This document shows, piece after piece, positions 8,971 to 17,170 of a stretch of DNA of 64,000 nt. Both the position numbers and the translations under genes were made by a program. This stretch comes from Rhodobium orientis. GTDB taxonomy: Bacteria; Pseudomonadota; Alphaproteobacteria; Rhizobiales; Rhodobiaceae. Numbering within the stretch: the stretch's first letter is position 1; every line of letters starts with the position of its first letter. Under the pieces are notes generated by a model that was given only the letters and a program-made list of their open reading frames with translations, had not been told where the DNA came from and searched no databases. The stretch covers positions 248,001-312,000 of the forward strand of contig NZ_NPEV01000001.1 of assembly GCF_003258835.1 (NCBI RefSeq). The letters are read 5' to 3'.

Positions 8971-11900
8971 ATGACTTTCAAAGGACTGAACGGCGCGCGC
9001 TGGATGCTGCTGGCATCCGTGCTGATGGCGTTGTTGTCCACACCGGCGGCGGCGAGCGAGGTCACCGAGGCCATCGCCGCAGTGCAGCGCAAGCTCGACT
9101 TCGCCTGGGTGCTTATCGCTGCCGCGCTGGTGCTTCTCATGCAGGTCGGCTTCCTGCTCGTCGAAGCCGGCATGGTGCGCTCCAAGAACGCCATAAACGT
9201 TGCCCAGAAGAACCTGCTCGACTTCGTCTTTTCCGTCGTCGTCTTTGCCGCCATCGGTTTCATGTTCGCCTTCGGCGGCTCGACCGGCTTCTGGATCGGC
9301 ATCGACAGCAAGCTCCTGATGCTGTCCGACGTCGATGCCTGGGGCCTGACCTTCTTCGTCTTCCAGGTGATGTTCTGCGGCACCGCGGCGACGATCGTCT
9401 CCGGCGCCGTTGCCGAACGCATGCGCCTGTCGGCCTACGTGCTGTGCTCGATCTTCATCTCCGGGCTGGTCTATCCGGCCTTCGTGCACTGGGCCTGGGG
9501 GACGGCGCTGGTCGACAGCCCGGGTGCGTTCCTCGCCCATATGGGCTTTGTCGATTTCGCTGGCTCGACCGTCGTCCACGGCACCGGCGCCTGGATCGCG
9601 CTCGCCGCCTGCATCGTCATCGGCGCCCGCCACGGCCGCTTCGATGCCGACGGCAATCCGGTGCGGTTCCACGGCCACAGCCCGGTGCTGGCCACGGCCG
9701 GTGCGATCCTCTTGTTCGTCGGCTGGATCGGCTTCAATGGCGGCTCCACGCTCGAGGCCTCGCCGGCCGTCGCCCATGTCATCGCCAACACCGTGCTTGC
9801 CGCCGCCACCGGCGGCACGGCCGGCTACCTCCTCGGCTGGTGGCGCGAGCGGGTATTGCTGCCCGACAAGGTCTTCTCCGGCCTCCTCGGCGGCCTCGTC
9901 GCCGTCACCGCAGGCTGCATGGCACTGAAGCCCGGCGGCGCGCTGATCGTCGGCTTCCTCGGCGGGGCTTCCGCGGTCATCGGCATCGGTCTTCTGGAGC
10001 GCCGGTTGCACGTCGACGATGCCGTCGGTGCCGTCGGCGTCCATGGCGTTGCCGGTGTCGTCGGCACGCTCGGCGTTGCGCTGCTTGCCCCGGTGGAGAA
10101 CCTTCCGGCCGGCGGCCGGCTCGCGCAGCTCGGCGTGCAGGCGCTCGGCTCGGGCGTGAATTTCGTCTGGGCCTTCGGTCTCGGTCTCGTCTTTTTCCAC
10201 CTGCTCGGCAAGATCATCCTGCTGCGCGTCGACGCCCATGGCGAAGAGATCGGCCTCAACGAGTCCGAACACGGCACGCGTCTCGGCATCGGCCACGTCG
10301 AGGATGCGGTCGGTCGGCTGGTCGACGGCAAGGCCGATCTCGGCATGCGCCTGCCGGTCGAACCCGGCGACGAGGCCGAACGGATGACGCGGCTGTTCAA
10401 CGCGCTGATGGACGCGATCGAGAACGAGGAGATCCGGCGCGGCCTCGACAAGGAAATGAGGCGCGACGACGAGGAGTCCGAGCGGCTGTCGGCGCTTGCC
10501 AACGCCACCTTCGATTCCATCGTCATCTCGGTGGAGGGTGTGGTCATCGACGGCAACGCGGCGCTGGAGACCCTGATCGGCCTGCCGCTGTCGCGCATCA
10601 AGGGACGCTCGATCGAGGAATTCGTCGACAATGCATGCTTGCCGCTGGTCGCCGAGCAGATGCAAAAGGCCGACACCGGCCCCTATGAACTGATCCTCCA
10701 CCGCGCCGACGGCGCGGAAATTCCCGTCGAGGTGCGCGCCCGCGAGATCATCTACCGCGGCCTGCCGACCCGGGTCGCGGCGATCGTCGATTTGCGCGAG
10801 CGCAAGGCCGCCGAGGAGCAGATCCGGCACCTCGCCCAGCACGATCCCTTGACCGACCTTCCCAACCGGGCCGTCTTCACCGACCGTCTGGTGCGCTCCA
10901 TCACGCTGGCGCGCACCAAGCCGATCGGCATTGCCGTCATCCTCATCGACCTCGACCATTTCAAGGACGTCAACGACCTGCACGGCCATCCCGTCGGCGA
11001 TAAGGTGATCGCGGCGACGGGCGAAAGGCTGCGGCAACTGACCCGGCACACCGACACCGTGGCGCGGCTCGGCGGCGACGAGTTCGCCATCGTCCAGGCC
11101 GACGTGCAGTTCGCCAACCAGGCGGCCGATCTGTCACACCGGGTCGTCTCGATCCTGTCGCAGCCGATCGACTGCGGCGACGGGCTCGTGGTGCGTGTCG
11201 GCGCAAGTCTCGGTGTCGCACTATGCCCCGCCCATGGCGACAATCCCGAAACGCTGATGTCGCGCGCCGATACGGCCCTATACCGCGCCAAGATCCAGGG
11301 CCGGAACACCTACTGCATTTTCGAGGAAGGCATGGATGCGGCGGTCCGCAAGCGCCGCGTCCTGGAGGCCGATCTCTCCGCGGCCATCGAAGAGGAGCAG
11401 TTCGTCCTCTACCTGCAGCCCCGGCTCGACCTGCACTCTGCCGGGATCACCGCCTACGAGGCGCTGATCCGCTGGAACCATCCGAAAAAGGGCCTTATCG
11501 AGCCGGCCGATTTCATTCCGGTGGCCGAGCAGTCGGCGCGGATCGTGGGGATCGGCGAGTGGGTCCTGAAACGGGCCTGCGAAATGGCGACGCAGCAACT
11601 CGGCGCGGCGCGGATCAGCGTCAATGTCAGTCCGCTGCAATTCCGCGACAGGGGCTTCCTCGACAGCGTCCGCAACGCCCTTGAGGAGAGCGGGCTGAAG
11701 GCGGAGCGGCTGGAGATCGAGATCACCGAGAACGTCCTCATCGAGGACGACGAGCGGGCGCTTGAGATCCTGAAGGCGCTGAAGAAGCTCGGCGTCGGCA
11801 TTTCGCTCGACGATTTCGGCACCGGCTATTCCTCGCTCAGCTATCTGAGCCGGTTCCCGTTCGATGCGATCAAGATCGACCGCTCCTTCGTGCACTCCGT

Positions 11901-12228
11901 CTCGCGGTCGGAAAACGTGCTGGCCATCGTCGAGACCATCGTGCGCCTCGGCCGCGCGCTCGGCATGCGGATCGTGGCGGAGGGCGTGGAGACCGCCGAA
12001 CAACTGGTGCTGCTGCAGGCCGAAGGCTGCGACGAGATCCAGGGCTATCTCATCGGCCGGCCGCAGCCCCTCGGCTCCCACGCGACGATGTTGCCGGACC
12101 AGGTCGTCGACGCGCTGCACGCCGATCCGGTGCACGACAGGGATCCGATCGCGCAACTGAAACACGCCGCGGCAAGAATGCGCGATGCCGGGAAGCTGCC
12201 GATCCTGCCGGCGAGCGGCAAGGGCTGA
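8971..12228 (+). CDS. Ammonium transporter (Amt) fused to HAMP-like, PAS, GGDEF and EAL domains
   Basis: This 1085-residue fusion joins an Amt channel to a cyclic-di-GMP output module. A signal-like segment (1-27) is followed by the Amt core (about 30-440) with GFLLVEAGMVRSKN, AATIVSGAVAERM, and the two pore histidines in STVVHGTG (H203) and GVHGVAG (H358). The Amt C-terminus (GLNESEHG) leads into a HAMP-like linker (about 440-500), a PAS domain (about 505-615), a diguanylate cyclase domain (about 625-785) with intact GGDEF at 701 and an RHTD inhibitory site five residues before it, and an EAL phosphodiesterase domain (about 800-1045) with EALIRW, EITENVL, DDFGTGYSSL and AEGVET. All catalytic motifs appear intact. 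I chose ATG 8971 because of the GGGGGGCGA just upstream. The gene stands alone, without glnK. Ammonium sensing that sets c-di-GMP level is inferred. Confidence 0.93.
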   Translation: MTFKGLNGARWMLLASVLMALLSTPAAASEVTEAIAAVQRKLDFAWVLIAAALVLLMQVGFLLVEAGMVRSKNAINVAQKNLLDFVFSVVVFAAIGFMFAFGGSTGFWIGIDSKLLMLSDVDAWGLTFFVFQVMFCGTAATIVSGAVAERMRLSAYVLCSIFISGLVYPAFVHWAWGTALVDSPGAFLAHMGFVDFAGSTVVHGTGAWIALAACIVIGARHGRFDADGNPVRFHGHSPVLATAGAILLFVGWIGFNGGSTLEASPAVAHVIANTVLAAATGGTAGYLLGWWRERVLLPDKVFSGLLGGLVAVTAGCMALKPGGALIVGFLGGASAVIGIGLLERRLHVDDAVGAVGVHGVAGVVGTLGVALLAPVENLPAGGRLAQLGVQALGSGVNFVWAFGLGLVFFHLLGKIILLRVDAHGEEIGLNESEHGTRLGIGHVEDAVGRLVDGKADLGMRLPVEPGDEAERMTRLFNALMDAIENEEIRRGLDKEMRRDDEESERLSALANATFDSIVISVEGVVIDGNAALETLIGLPLSRIKGRSIEEFVDNACLPLVAEQMQKADTGPYELILHRADGAEIPVEVRAREIIYRGLPTRVAAIVDLRERKAAEEQIRHLAQHDPLTDLPNRAVFTDRLVRSITLARTKPIGIAVILIDLDHFKDVNDLHGHPVGDKVIAATGERLRQLTRHTDTVARLGGDEFAIVQADVQFANQAADLSHRVVSILSQPIDCGDGLVVRVGASLGVALCPAHGDNPETLMSRADTALYRAKIQGRNTYCIFEEGMDAAVRKRRVLEADLSAAIEEEQFVLYLQPRLDLHSAGITAYEALIRWNHPKKGLIEPADFIPVAEQSARIVGIGEWVLKRACEMATQQLGAARISVNVSPLQFRDRGFLDSVRNALEESGLKAERLEIEITENVLIEDDERALEILKALKKLGVGISLDDFGTGYSSLSYLSRFPFDAIKIDRSFVHSVSRSENVLAIVETIVRLGRALGMRIVAEGVETAEQLVLLQAEGCDEIQGYLIGRPQPLGSHATMLPDQVVDALHADPVHDRDPIAQLKHAAARMRDAGKLPILPASGKG

Positions 12229-12244
12229 GGCCCGACGGTCTCCG

Positions 12245-13138
12245 TCAGTCGCCGATATAGCGCCGGGCGACCTCTTCGAACGCCTCGGGATCCTTGATGC
12301 CGAGGTCGGCGAGGCCGGGCAGGTTGGGCGATGCCACGTTGTCCTCACGCATCAGCGCGACGACGCCCTCGGTGATCGGGGCGGCGGGGCCGAGAAGCCC
12401 GGCGGCCCGGGCCATCAGCGCCCAGCCGGCCATCGGCAACGGCACCAGCGGGCGCCGGCGGCCCTGAAGCTCCTGCACCGTCTCCACGCATTGCCGGTAG
12501 CTGAGGATGCTGGCACCGCCGAGCTCGAACAGCCCGCCCTTGCCGGTATGGGCCTCGACCGCATGGCGGATGGCACGGGCCACATTGTGCAGGGAGACAG
12601 GCTGCAGGCGCACGCTGCCGTCGCCGAAAAGGGGGACGGCGGGCAGCCATCGCGGCAGCCCGGCAAGGGCCGACAGGAACGCATCGCCCGGCCCGACGAT
12701 CACCGATGGGCGCAGGACCATCGCCTCATCAAAGGCTTCGCGGACGGCTTCCTCGCCGCGGCCGCGGGCCGAGACATAGGGCGAGGGCGACGCCGGGTCG
12801 GCGCCGATGCCCGACATCTGGATCAACGTTTTGACGCCCGCCTCCCTGGCCGCTTCGGCGACGTTGCGGGCGCCGGCGACGTGGATGTCGTCGAAGCTGA
12901 GACCGGCGCTTTCCACATAGAGACCGACACAGTTGACGACCGCATCGGCGCCGGAAACGGCCTCTCTCACCGATGCCGGATCGGTGATGTCCGCGTGTCG
13001 CCATTCGCCGTGTTTCGGTTTATGCCGTGTGGCCGCAACGGCGCGGTGACCGTGTTGAAGGAGCTTGTCGATCACCTGCCGGCCGAGGAAGCCGGTCCCT
13101 CCGAAGACGACGACATGGCGTTGCGGACCGTGAGGCAT
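12245..13138 (-). CDS. NAD(P)-binding epimerase-like protein (atypical SDR, NDUFA9-like)
   Basis: The 297-residue protein starts with a Rossmann fold (HVVVFGGTGFLGRQVIDKLLQHG), followed by ADITDPASV, AVVNCVGLYVE and LRPSVIVGPGDAFL. This pattern is typical of atypical short-chain dehydrogenases related to the complex I accessory protein NDUFA9. Such proteins bind NAD(P) but often lack the classical catalytic YxxxK; a canonical one is not obvious here. ATG 13138 has AAGGAAA upstream, so the longer frame to 13180 is unlikely. It converges with the Amt fusion gene, 16 bp apart. In alphaproteobacteria such genes often encode complex I assembly or quinone-linked factors; the exact role here is unknown. 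Confidence 0.8.
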   Translation of the reverse strand: MPHGPQRHVVVFGGTGFLGRQVIDKLLQHGHRAVAATRHKPKHGEWRHADITDPASVREAVSGADAVVNCVGLYVESAGLSFDDIHVAGARNVAEAAREAGVKTLIQMSGIGADPASPSPYVSARGRGEEAVREAFDEAMVLRPSVIVGPGDAFLSALAGLPRWLPAVPLFGDGSVRLQPVSLHNVARAIRHAVEAHTGKGGLFELGGASILSYRQCVETVQELQGRRRPLVPLPMAGWALMARAAGLLGPAAPITEGVVALMREDNVASPNLPGLADLGIKDPEAFEEVARRYIGD

Positions 13139-13204
13139 GGGTTTCCTTTCCTCGACCGTTCGCGATGGTGCCGCGCCCACGCGAACGATCCAATTTTTCC
13201 TTGG

Positions 13205-14146
13205 TCAATGCGGAAGCGGTTCTGTCCTTCCTAAACCTTCCGGTACGGCGAGCGCCAGAGGGCGGACGTGATCGACGAAGCGCTGGACAGCAGGTCGCAT
13301 GCCCGCGCGCCGCCACACCAGATGCGTGCCGACCGGACCGCAGCGGTCGGAGATCGGGATCATGCGCACCCGGTCGTCCGTATAGCTCTTCAGGTGCTCC
13401 GTCTGGACGGAAATCCCCATGCCGCAGGCGACGAGGCCGATGATCGCCGTGCTGTTCGGCACCCGCTGGACGACCCGGGGCGAGAACCCGGCATCGGCGC
13501 AGACCCGGTAGAGGATGTCGTGGAAGAAGGCCCAGCGGTCGTCGCGGCCGAGCACGAAATCGGCGTCTTTGAGGTCGGCGAGCCGGATCGCTTCTGCCCC
13601 GGCGAGCGCGTGGCCGACCGGCACGATCGCCACCAGGCGGTCCGCCTGGACCAGCAGGTCGCCGAGATCGGGATCGGTCACCGGCCCGGTGACGAAGCCG
13701 AGGTCGAGCCGGCCGGCCCGCATCATCTCATACTGGGCCTCGGTCCAGGCCTCCTGGAGCTGGATGGAGACGTCGGCCGCGTTGGCGCGGAACGACTGCA
13801 CCAGTTCGGCGAGGCGGCCGGAGATGGCGATGTCGGTGTAGCCGATGGTGAGGTCGCCGGCGTCGCCAGCGGCGATCTTCTGGGCCTTGAGGACGGCGCT
13901 GCGGAGCATGGCGAGGGCTTCGGCCGATCCGGAGCGGAAACTCTCTCCGGCCTCCGTCAGCGCGACCTTGCGGGTGTTGCGCTCGAACAGCGCCACGCCG
14001 AGTTCGGTTTCCAGTTGCGCGATCGCCCGGCTGAGCGCCGGCTGGGTGACGCCGAGCTCGCGCGCTGCCTGGTGGAAGTTCAGCCGCTCGGCGAGAAGCT
14101 GGAAGTAGCGAAGCCGCCGCAATCCCGTTTGCATGATGCAAAACAT
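13205..14146 (-). CDS. LysR-family regulator of the TRAP/D-aminoacylase cluster
   Basis: This 313-residue regulator has an N-terminal winged helix (LRYFQLLAERLNFHQAARELGVTQPALSRAIAQLETELGVALFERNTRKVALTEAG in conserved order, about residues 11-66) and a C-terminal LysR effector-binding domain. Starts at 14146 and 14134 are both possible; the second (MQTGLRR) is closer to the family norm. It is divergent from the TRAP binding-protein gene, and a palindrome overlaps its start. It probably controls the operon at 14255-19997 in response to the imported substrate or a breakdown product, which is inferred from the divergent layout. Confidence 0.9.
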   Translation of the reverse strand: MFCIMQTGLRRLRYFQLLAERLNFHQAARELGVTQPALSRAIAQLETELGVALFERNTRKVALTEAGESFRSGSAEALAMLRSAVLKAQKIAAGDAGDLTIGYTDIAISGRLAELVQSFRANAADVSIQLQEAWTEAQYEMMRAGRLDLGFVTGPVTDPDLGDLLVQADRLVAIVPVGHALAGAEAIRLADLKDADFVLGRDDRWAFFHDILYRVCADAGFSPRVVQRVPNSTAIIGLVACGMGISVQTEHLKSYTDDRVRMIPISDRCGPVGTHLVWRRAGMRPAVQRFVDHVRPLALAVPEGLGRTEPLPH

Positions 14147-14152
14147 GCATCA
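14134..14152. promoter_or_regulatory. Palindromic LysR-type operator candidate
   Basis: TGATGCAAAACATGCATCA has perfect 7-bp arms (TGATGCA/TGCATCA) around a 5-bp spacer, the T-N11-A geometry seen in LysR boxes. It overlaps the start of the LysR gene and lies about 100 bp before the divergent TRAP gene, a usual site for autorepression plus activation of the divergent operon. Confidence 0.6.
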
Positions 14153-14254
14153 ATACGAGCCCATTAACAATTACACAGTTCGAAATGCCTCCGTTATGGT
14201 TTTTGCATGCGATCCGAGCGAACGAGACGCAGGCACCAGACAGAGGACGACACA

Positions 14255-15247
14255 ATGAACAGCATGATCCGGACAACGGCGGCGGCGCTTTTGCTGGTTT
14301 CCACGGTCGTGGGAGCAGGGGCTGCCGAGGTCACCATGAATGTCGGCTGGTCGACGCCGCTCGACTCCCAGTACGGGATCCTGGCCAAGAAGTTCGAGGA
14401 ACTGGCCGAGACATACAGCGACGGCGCGATCGACGTGAAGCTGCATTGCTGCGGCCAGATCGCCAGCGAGGACGATGCCTTCCGGGCCATGCAGCTCGGC
14501 ACGGTCGATGCCTATTTCGTCAGCCAGAACAACATCTCGCCGCACTGGCCGCTGATGGACGTCTTCGTGCTTCCTTACATGTTCCAGAACACCGAGCACC
14601 TCGTTAAGGTCGCCGACGGCCCGATCGGCGATCAGATCCGCGAGCAGATCCGCAAGGACACCGGCGTCCACCTGCTCACCTTCGGCGGCCCGAGCTACCG
14701 CGACTTCTTCAATTCCGTGCGCCCCATCAACACCATCGAGGACATGGACGGGCTCAAGATCCGTGTGCCGAAGAACGAGGTCATGCTGGCCACCTTCGAG
14801 GCCTTCGGCGCCGAGCCGGTGCCGCTTGCCTGGTCGGAAACGCCGACCGCGCTGCAGACCGGCACCATCGACGGCGGCGACAACGGCACCAGCGTCATCA
14901 AGGAAATGAAGTTCTACGAGTTCGCCAAGCACCTGGTGATCCTCGACCATTTCGCCAGCTTCACGCCGCTCTTGGCCTCCGACCGGTTCATGGGCAAGCT
15001 TGACGACGCCCAGCGCGAAGCGGTGCTGCGGGCCGCCAAGGAGGCGGGCGAGTATCACACCGAGATCACCCTCCAGCAGACCGAGGAGATCCGGAACTGG
15101 CTGGTCACCGAGGGCGGCATGGAAATGACGCGTCCGGAGCGCGCGCCATTCATCAAGGCCGCCCAGAAGGTGCAGCAGGAATTTGCCGCCAAGCGCGGCG
15201 AGGCCTTCACTGATCTCGTCAACGCCATCCAGGCTGCCGCCGAATAG
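14255..15247 (+). CDS. dctP: TRAP transporter solute-binding protein (DctP family)
   Basis: This 330-residue periplasmic binding protein has a Sec signal peptide (MNSMIRTTAAALLLVSTVVG, cleavage near AGA-AE). The DctP fold shows NVGWSTPLDSQYGILAKKFEEL, the DMDGLKIRVPKNEVMLATFEAFGAEPVPLAWSE block with the conserved ligand-binding arginine (in its usual order), and TGTIDGGDNGT. The start at ATG 14255 follows AGAGGACG. It heads an operon with dctQ, dctM, a D-aminoacylase-like gene and a DegT aminotransferase. The ligand is unknown; an N-acyl amino acid or similar carboxylate would fit the enzymes downstream. Confidence 0.92.
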   Translation: MNSMIRTTAAALLLVSTVVGAGAAEVTMNVGWSTPLDSQYGILAKKFEELAETYSDGAIDVKLHCCGQIASEDDAFRAMQLGTVDAYFVSQNNISPHWPLMDVFVLPYMFQNTEHLVKVADGPIGDQIREQIRKDTGVHLLTFGGPSYRDFFNSVRPINTIEDMDGLKIRVPKNEVMLATFEAFGAEPVPLAWSETPTALQTGTIDGGDNGTSVIKEMKFYEFAKHLVILDHFASFTPLLASDRFMGKLDDAQREAVLRAAKEAGEYHTEITLQQTEEIRNWLVTEGGMEMTRPERAPFIKAAQKVQQEFAAKRGEAFTDLVNAIQAAAE

Positions 15248-15256
15248 GCTGCGTCC

Positions 15257-15282
15257 GGCGCGGCGGTCCGCTCCGCCGCGCC
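15257..15282 (+). repeat. Stem-loop after TRAP dctP
   Basis: GGCGCGGCGG (15257-15266) and CCGCCGCGCC (15273-15282) form a perfect 10-bp stem with a six-base loop, followed by GCTTTTG. It lies 10 bp behind the dctP stop and 20 bp before dctQ. It could act as a weak terminator or as a 3' stabiliser that gives an excess of binding protein over permease. Confidence 0.6.
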
Positions 15283-15302
15283 GCTTTTGCGGGTCCGGGA
15301 CC

Positions 15303-15851
15303 ATGTCCATTATCCATTGGCCCATCCTGGCCTGGCTTGAACGCCACCTGGAAGAAGCCGTGTGCTGCGCCGCGCTTTCCGTCGTCGCCGTCTGCGTCTT
15401 CCTGCAGGTGATCATGCGCTACCTGTTCCACACCGCGCTGCAGTGGAGCGAGGAGGTGGCGGCGATGGCCATGGTCTGGGCCGTCTATATGGGCGCCGCC
15501 CTGTGCGTGCGGGAACGCTTCCACATCCGCATCATGGCCGGCGTCATGCTGTTGCCGAAGCGGGCCGCGCTGGCCTCGATCCTGCTCGCCGATCTCGGCT
15601 GGGCCTCGTTCTCGGTGATGATGCTGGTGATCAGTGCCGATTACCTGTCGGTGCTGGCGCAGTTCACCTCGCGCTCGCCGCGGCTCGGCATCGACCAGCT
15701 CTACCCGCAATCCATCCTCGTCATCGGCTACGGCCTGATGCTTGCCCGCCTCATCCAGATCTACGTCATCTGGATCCGCGACGGCCGTCCCGGCTTTCCG
15801 GGCATGCGGCCGGAACACCAGATCGATCTGGAGACGGGGGTGGAGAAATGA
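15303..15851 (+). CDS. dctQ: TRAP transporter small permease (DctQ family)
   Basis: The 182-residue protein has four predicted membrane helices (for example CAALSVVAVCVFLQVIMRYLF near residues 22-42) and the DctQ motif WSEEVAAMAMVWAVYMGAA, where WSEE is the family hallmark. ATG 15303 is chosen because the earlier in-frame part overlaps dctP and is not membrane-like. Its stop overlaps the dctM start (ATGA). With DctM it forms the membrane part of the importer. Confidence 0.9.
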   Translation: MSIIHWPILAWLERHLEEAVCCAALSVVAVCVFLQVIMRYLFHTALQWSEEVAAMAMVWAVYMGAALCVRERFHIRIMAGVMLLPKRAALASILLADLGWASFSVMMLVISADYLSVLAQFTSRSPRLGIDQLYPQSILVIGYGLMLARLIQIYVIWIRDGRPGFPGMRPEHQIDLETGVEK

Positions 15852-17140
15852 GCCCGCTTTCCGCCCTTGCCGCGGTCTTCGTGACGCTGACCGTCGTCGG
15901 CATGCCGCTGTTTGCCGCCGTCGGGCTGACGACGATCCTGGCGCTCTACCTGATCGACATCCCGTTCACGCTGATGGCGCAGACCGGCTATTCGAGCCTG
16001 ACGCCGTTTCCGCTGTTGACGATCCCGCTGTTCGTGCTGGCCGGACGGCTGATGGAGGTCGGCGGCATGGCCGAGCGGATGATCTCCGTCGCGACCAGCC
16101 TCGTCGGCGCCTATCGCGGCTCGCTCGGGCTCGTCACCTGCTTTGCCTGCATGCTGTTTGCCGCGCTCTCCGGCTCCGGTCCGGCGACGACGGCGGCCAT
16201 CGGCTCCGTCACCATCCCGGCGATGCAGCGCGAGGGCTATTCGGTGCCGTTCGCCGCGGCCATCGCCGCCTCGGCCGGCGCCCTCGGCAGCCTGATCCCG
16301 CCGTCCAACCTGATGATCATCTACGGCCTCGTCTCGGAGACCTCGATCCCGCGGCTGTTCCTCGCCGGCATCGTGCCGGGGATCATCATCACCGTCATGC
16401 TGATGCTGACGACCTACGCGATCGCGGTCCGGCGCGGCTATGGCGGCTCCGGCGAGCCGTTCTCCTGGGGCCCGTTCCGCAAGGCGTTCTGGGACGGCAA
16501 ATGGGCGGTCGGCGCGCCCCTCATCATCCTTGGCGGCATCTATGGCGGCGTCTTCACGCCGACGGAGGCGGCCTCGGTCGCGGTCTTCTATGCACTGTTC
16601 GTCGGTGTCTTCGTCTACGGCCAACTGACGGTGAAGAAGGTCATCGAATCCCTGCGCTTCACCGCGCTCCTAACCGGCATCCTGATCCTCCTGACGCCGA
16701 CGCTCGCCTTCGGCCAGCTTTCCGCCTTCTACGACATTCCGAGCGCGGTGAAGGAGGGCATCACCTCGCTGACGACGAACGTCTATCTGGTGATGATCCT
16801 GATTGGCATCTTCTACATCATCATCGGCACCTTTATGGAAAGCCTGGCGCAGATCATCCTGTTCACCGCCGTTTTCCTGCCGCTGGTCACCAGCCTCGGC
16901 GTCGATCCGGTGCTGTTCGGCGTCTTTACCGTGATTACCTGCGAGATCGGCTTCCTGACGCCGCCGCTCGGCGGCAACCTCAACGTCGCCTCGCGGATAT
17001 CCGGCGTCACCATCGAGCAGATCTCCGTTGCCGTCCTGCCCTACATCGTCGCCTACATTCTCGGGATGCTGCTTCTGATCTTCCTTCCCGACGTGGCGAC
17101 CCTGCTTCCGGACATGGTCTACGGCCAAGCCCGCTACTGA
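15848..17140 (+). CDS. dctM: TRAP transporter large permease (DctM family)
   Basis: This 430-residue, roughly 12-helix protein forms the transport channel. Family features are present: FPLLTIPLFVLAGRLMEVGGMAERM, FAALSGSGPATTAAIGSVTIPAMQREGY, ASAGALGSLIPPSNLMIIYG, and GFLTPPLGGNLNVASRISGV near the C-terminus. ATG 15848 overlaps the dctQ stop by 4 bp, so translation is coupled. It is followed within 30 bp by the D-aminoacylase-like gene on the same strand. Confidence 0.93.
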   Translation: MSPLSALAAVFVTLTVVGMPLFAAVGLTTILALYLIDIPFTLMAQTGYSSLTPFPLLTIPLFVLAGRLMEVGGMAERMISVATSLVGAYRGSLGLVTCFACMLFAALSGSGPATTAAIGSVTIPAMQREGYSVPFAAAIAASAGALGSLIPPSNLMIIYGLVSETSIPRLFLAGIVPGIIITVMLMLTTYAIAVRRGYGGSGEPFSWGPFRKAFWDGKWAVGAPLIILGGIYGGVFTPTEAASVAVFYALFVGVFVYGQLTVKKVIESLRFTALLTGILILLTPTLAFGQLSAFYDIPSAVKEGITSLTTNVYLVMILIGIFYIIIGTFMESLAQIILFTAVFLPLVTSLGVDPVLFGVFTVITCEIGFLTPPLGGNLNVASRISGVTIEQISVAVLPYIVAYILGMLLLIFLPDVATLLPDMVYGQARY

Positions 17141-17170
17141 CATCCGCTTCAGACTCTCAAGGAGGATCGC

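Noticed and set aside
8725-11049. 774-residue minus-strand frame opposite the Amt fusion
   Set aside because: Low-complexity Asp/Arg/Gly-rich product with no domain; the plus-strand gene has clear Amt, PAS and GGDEF motifs.
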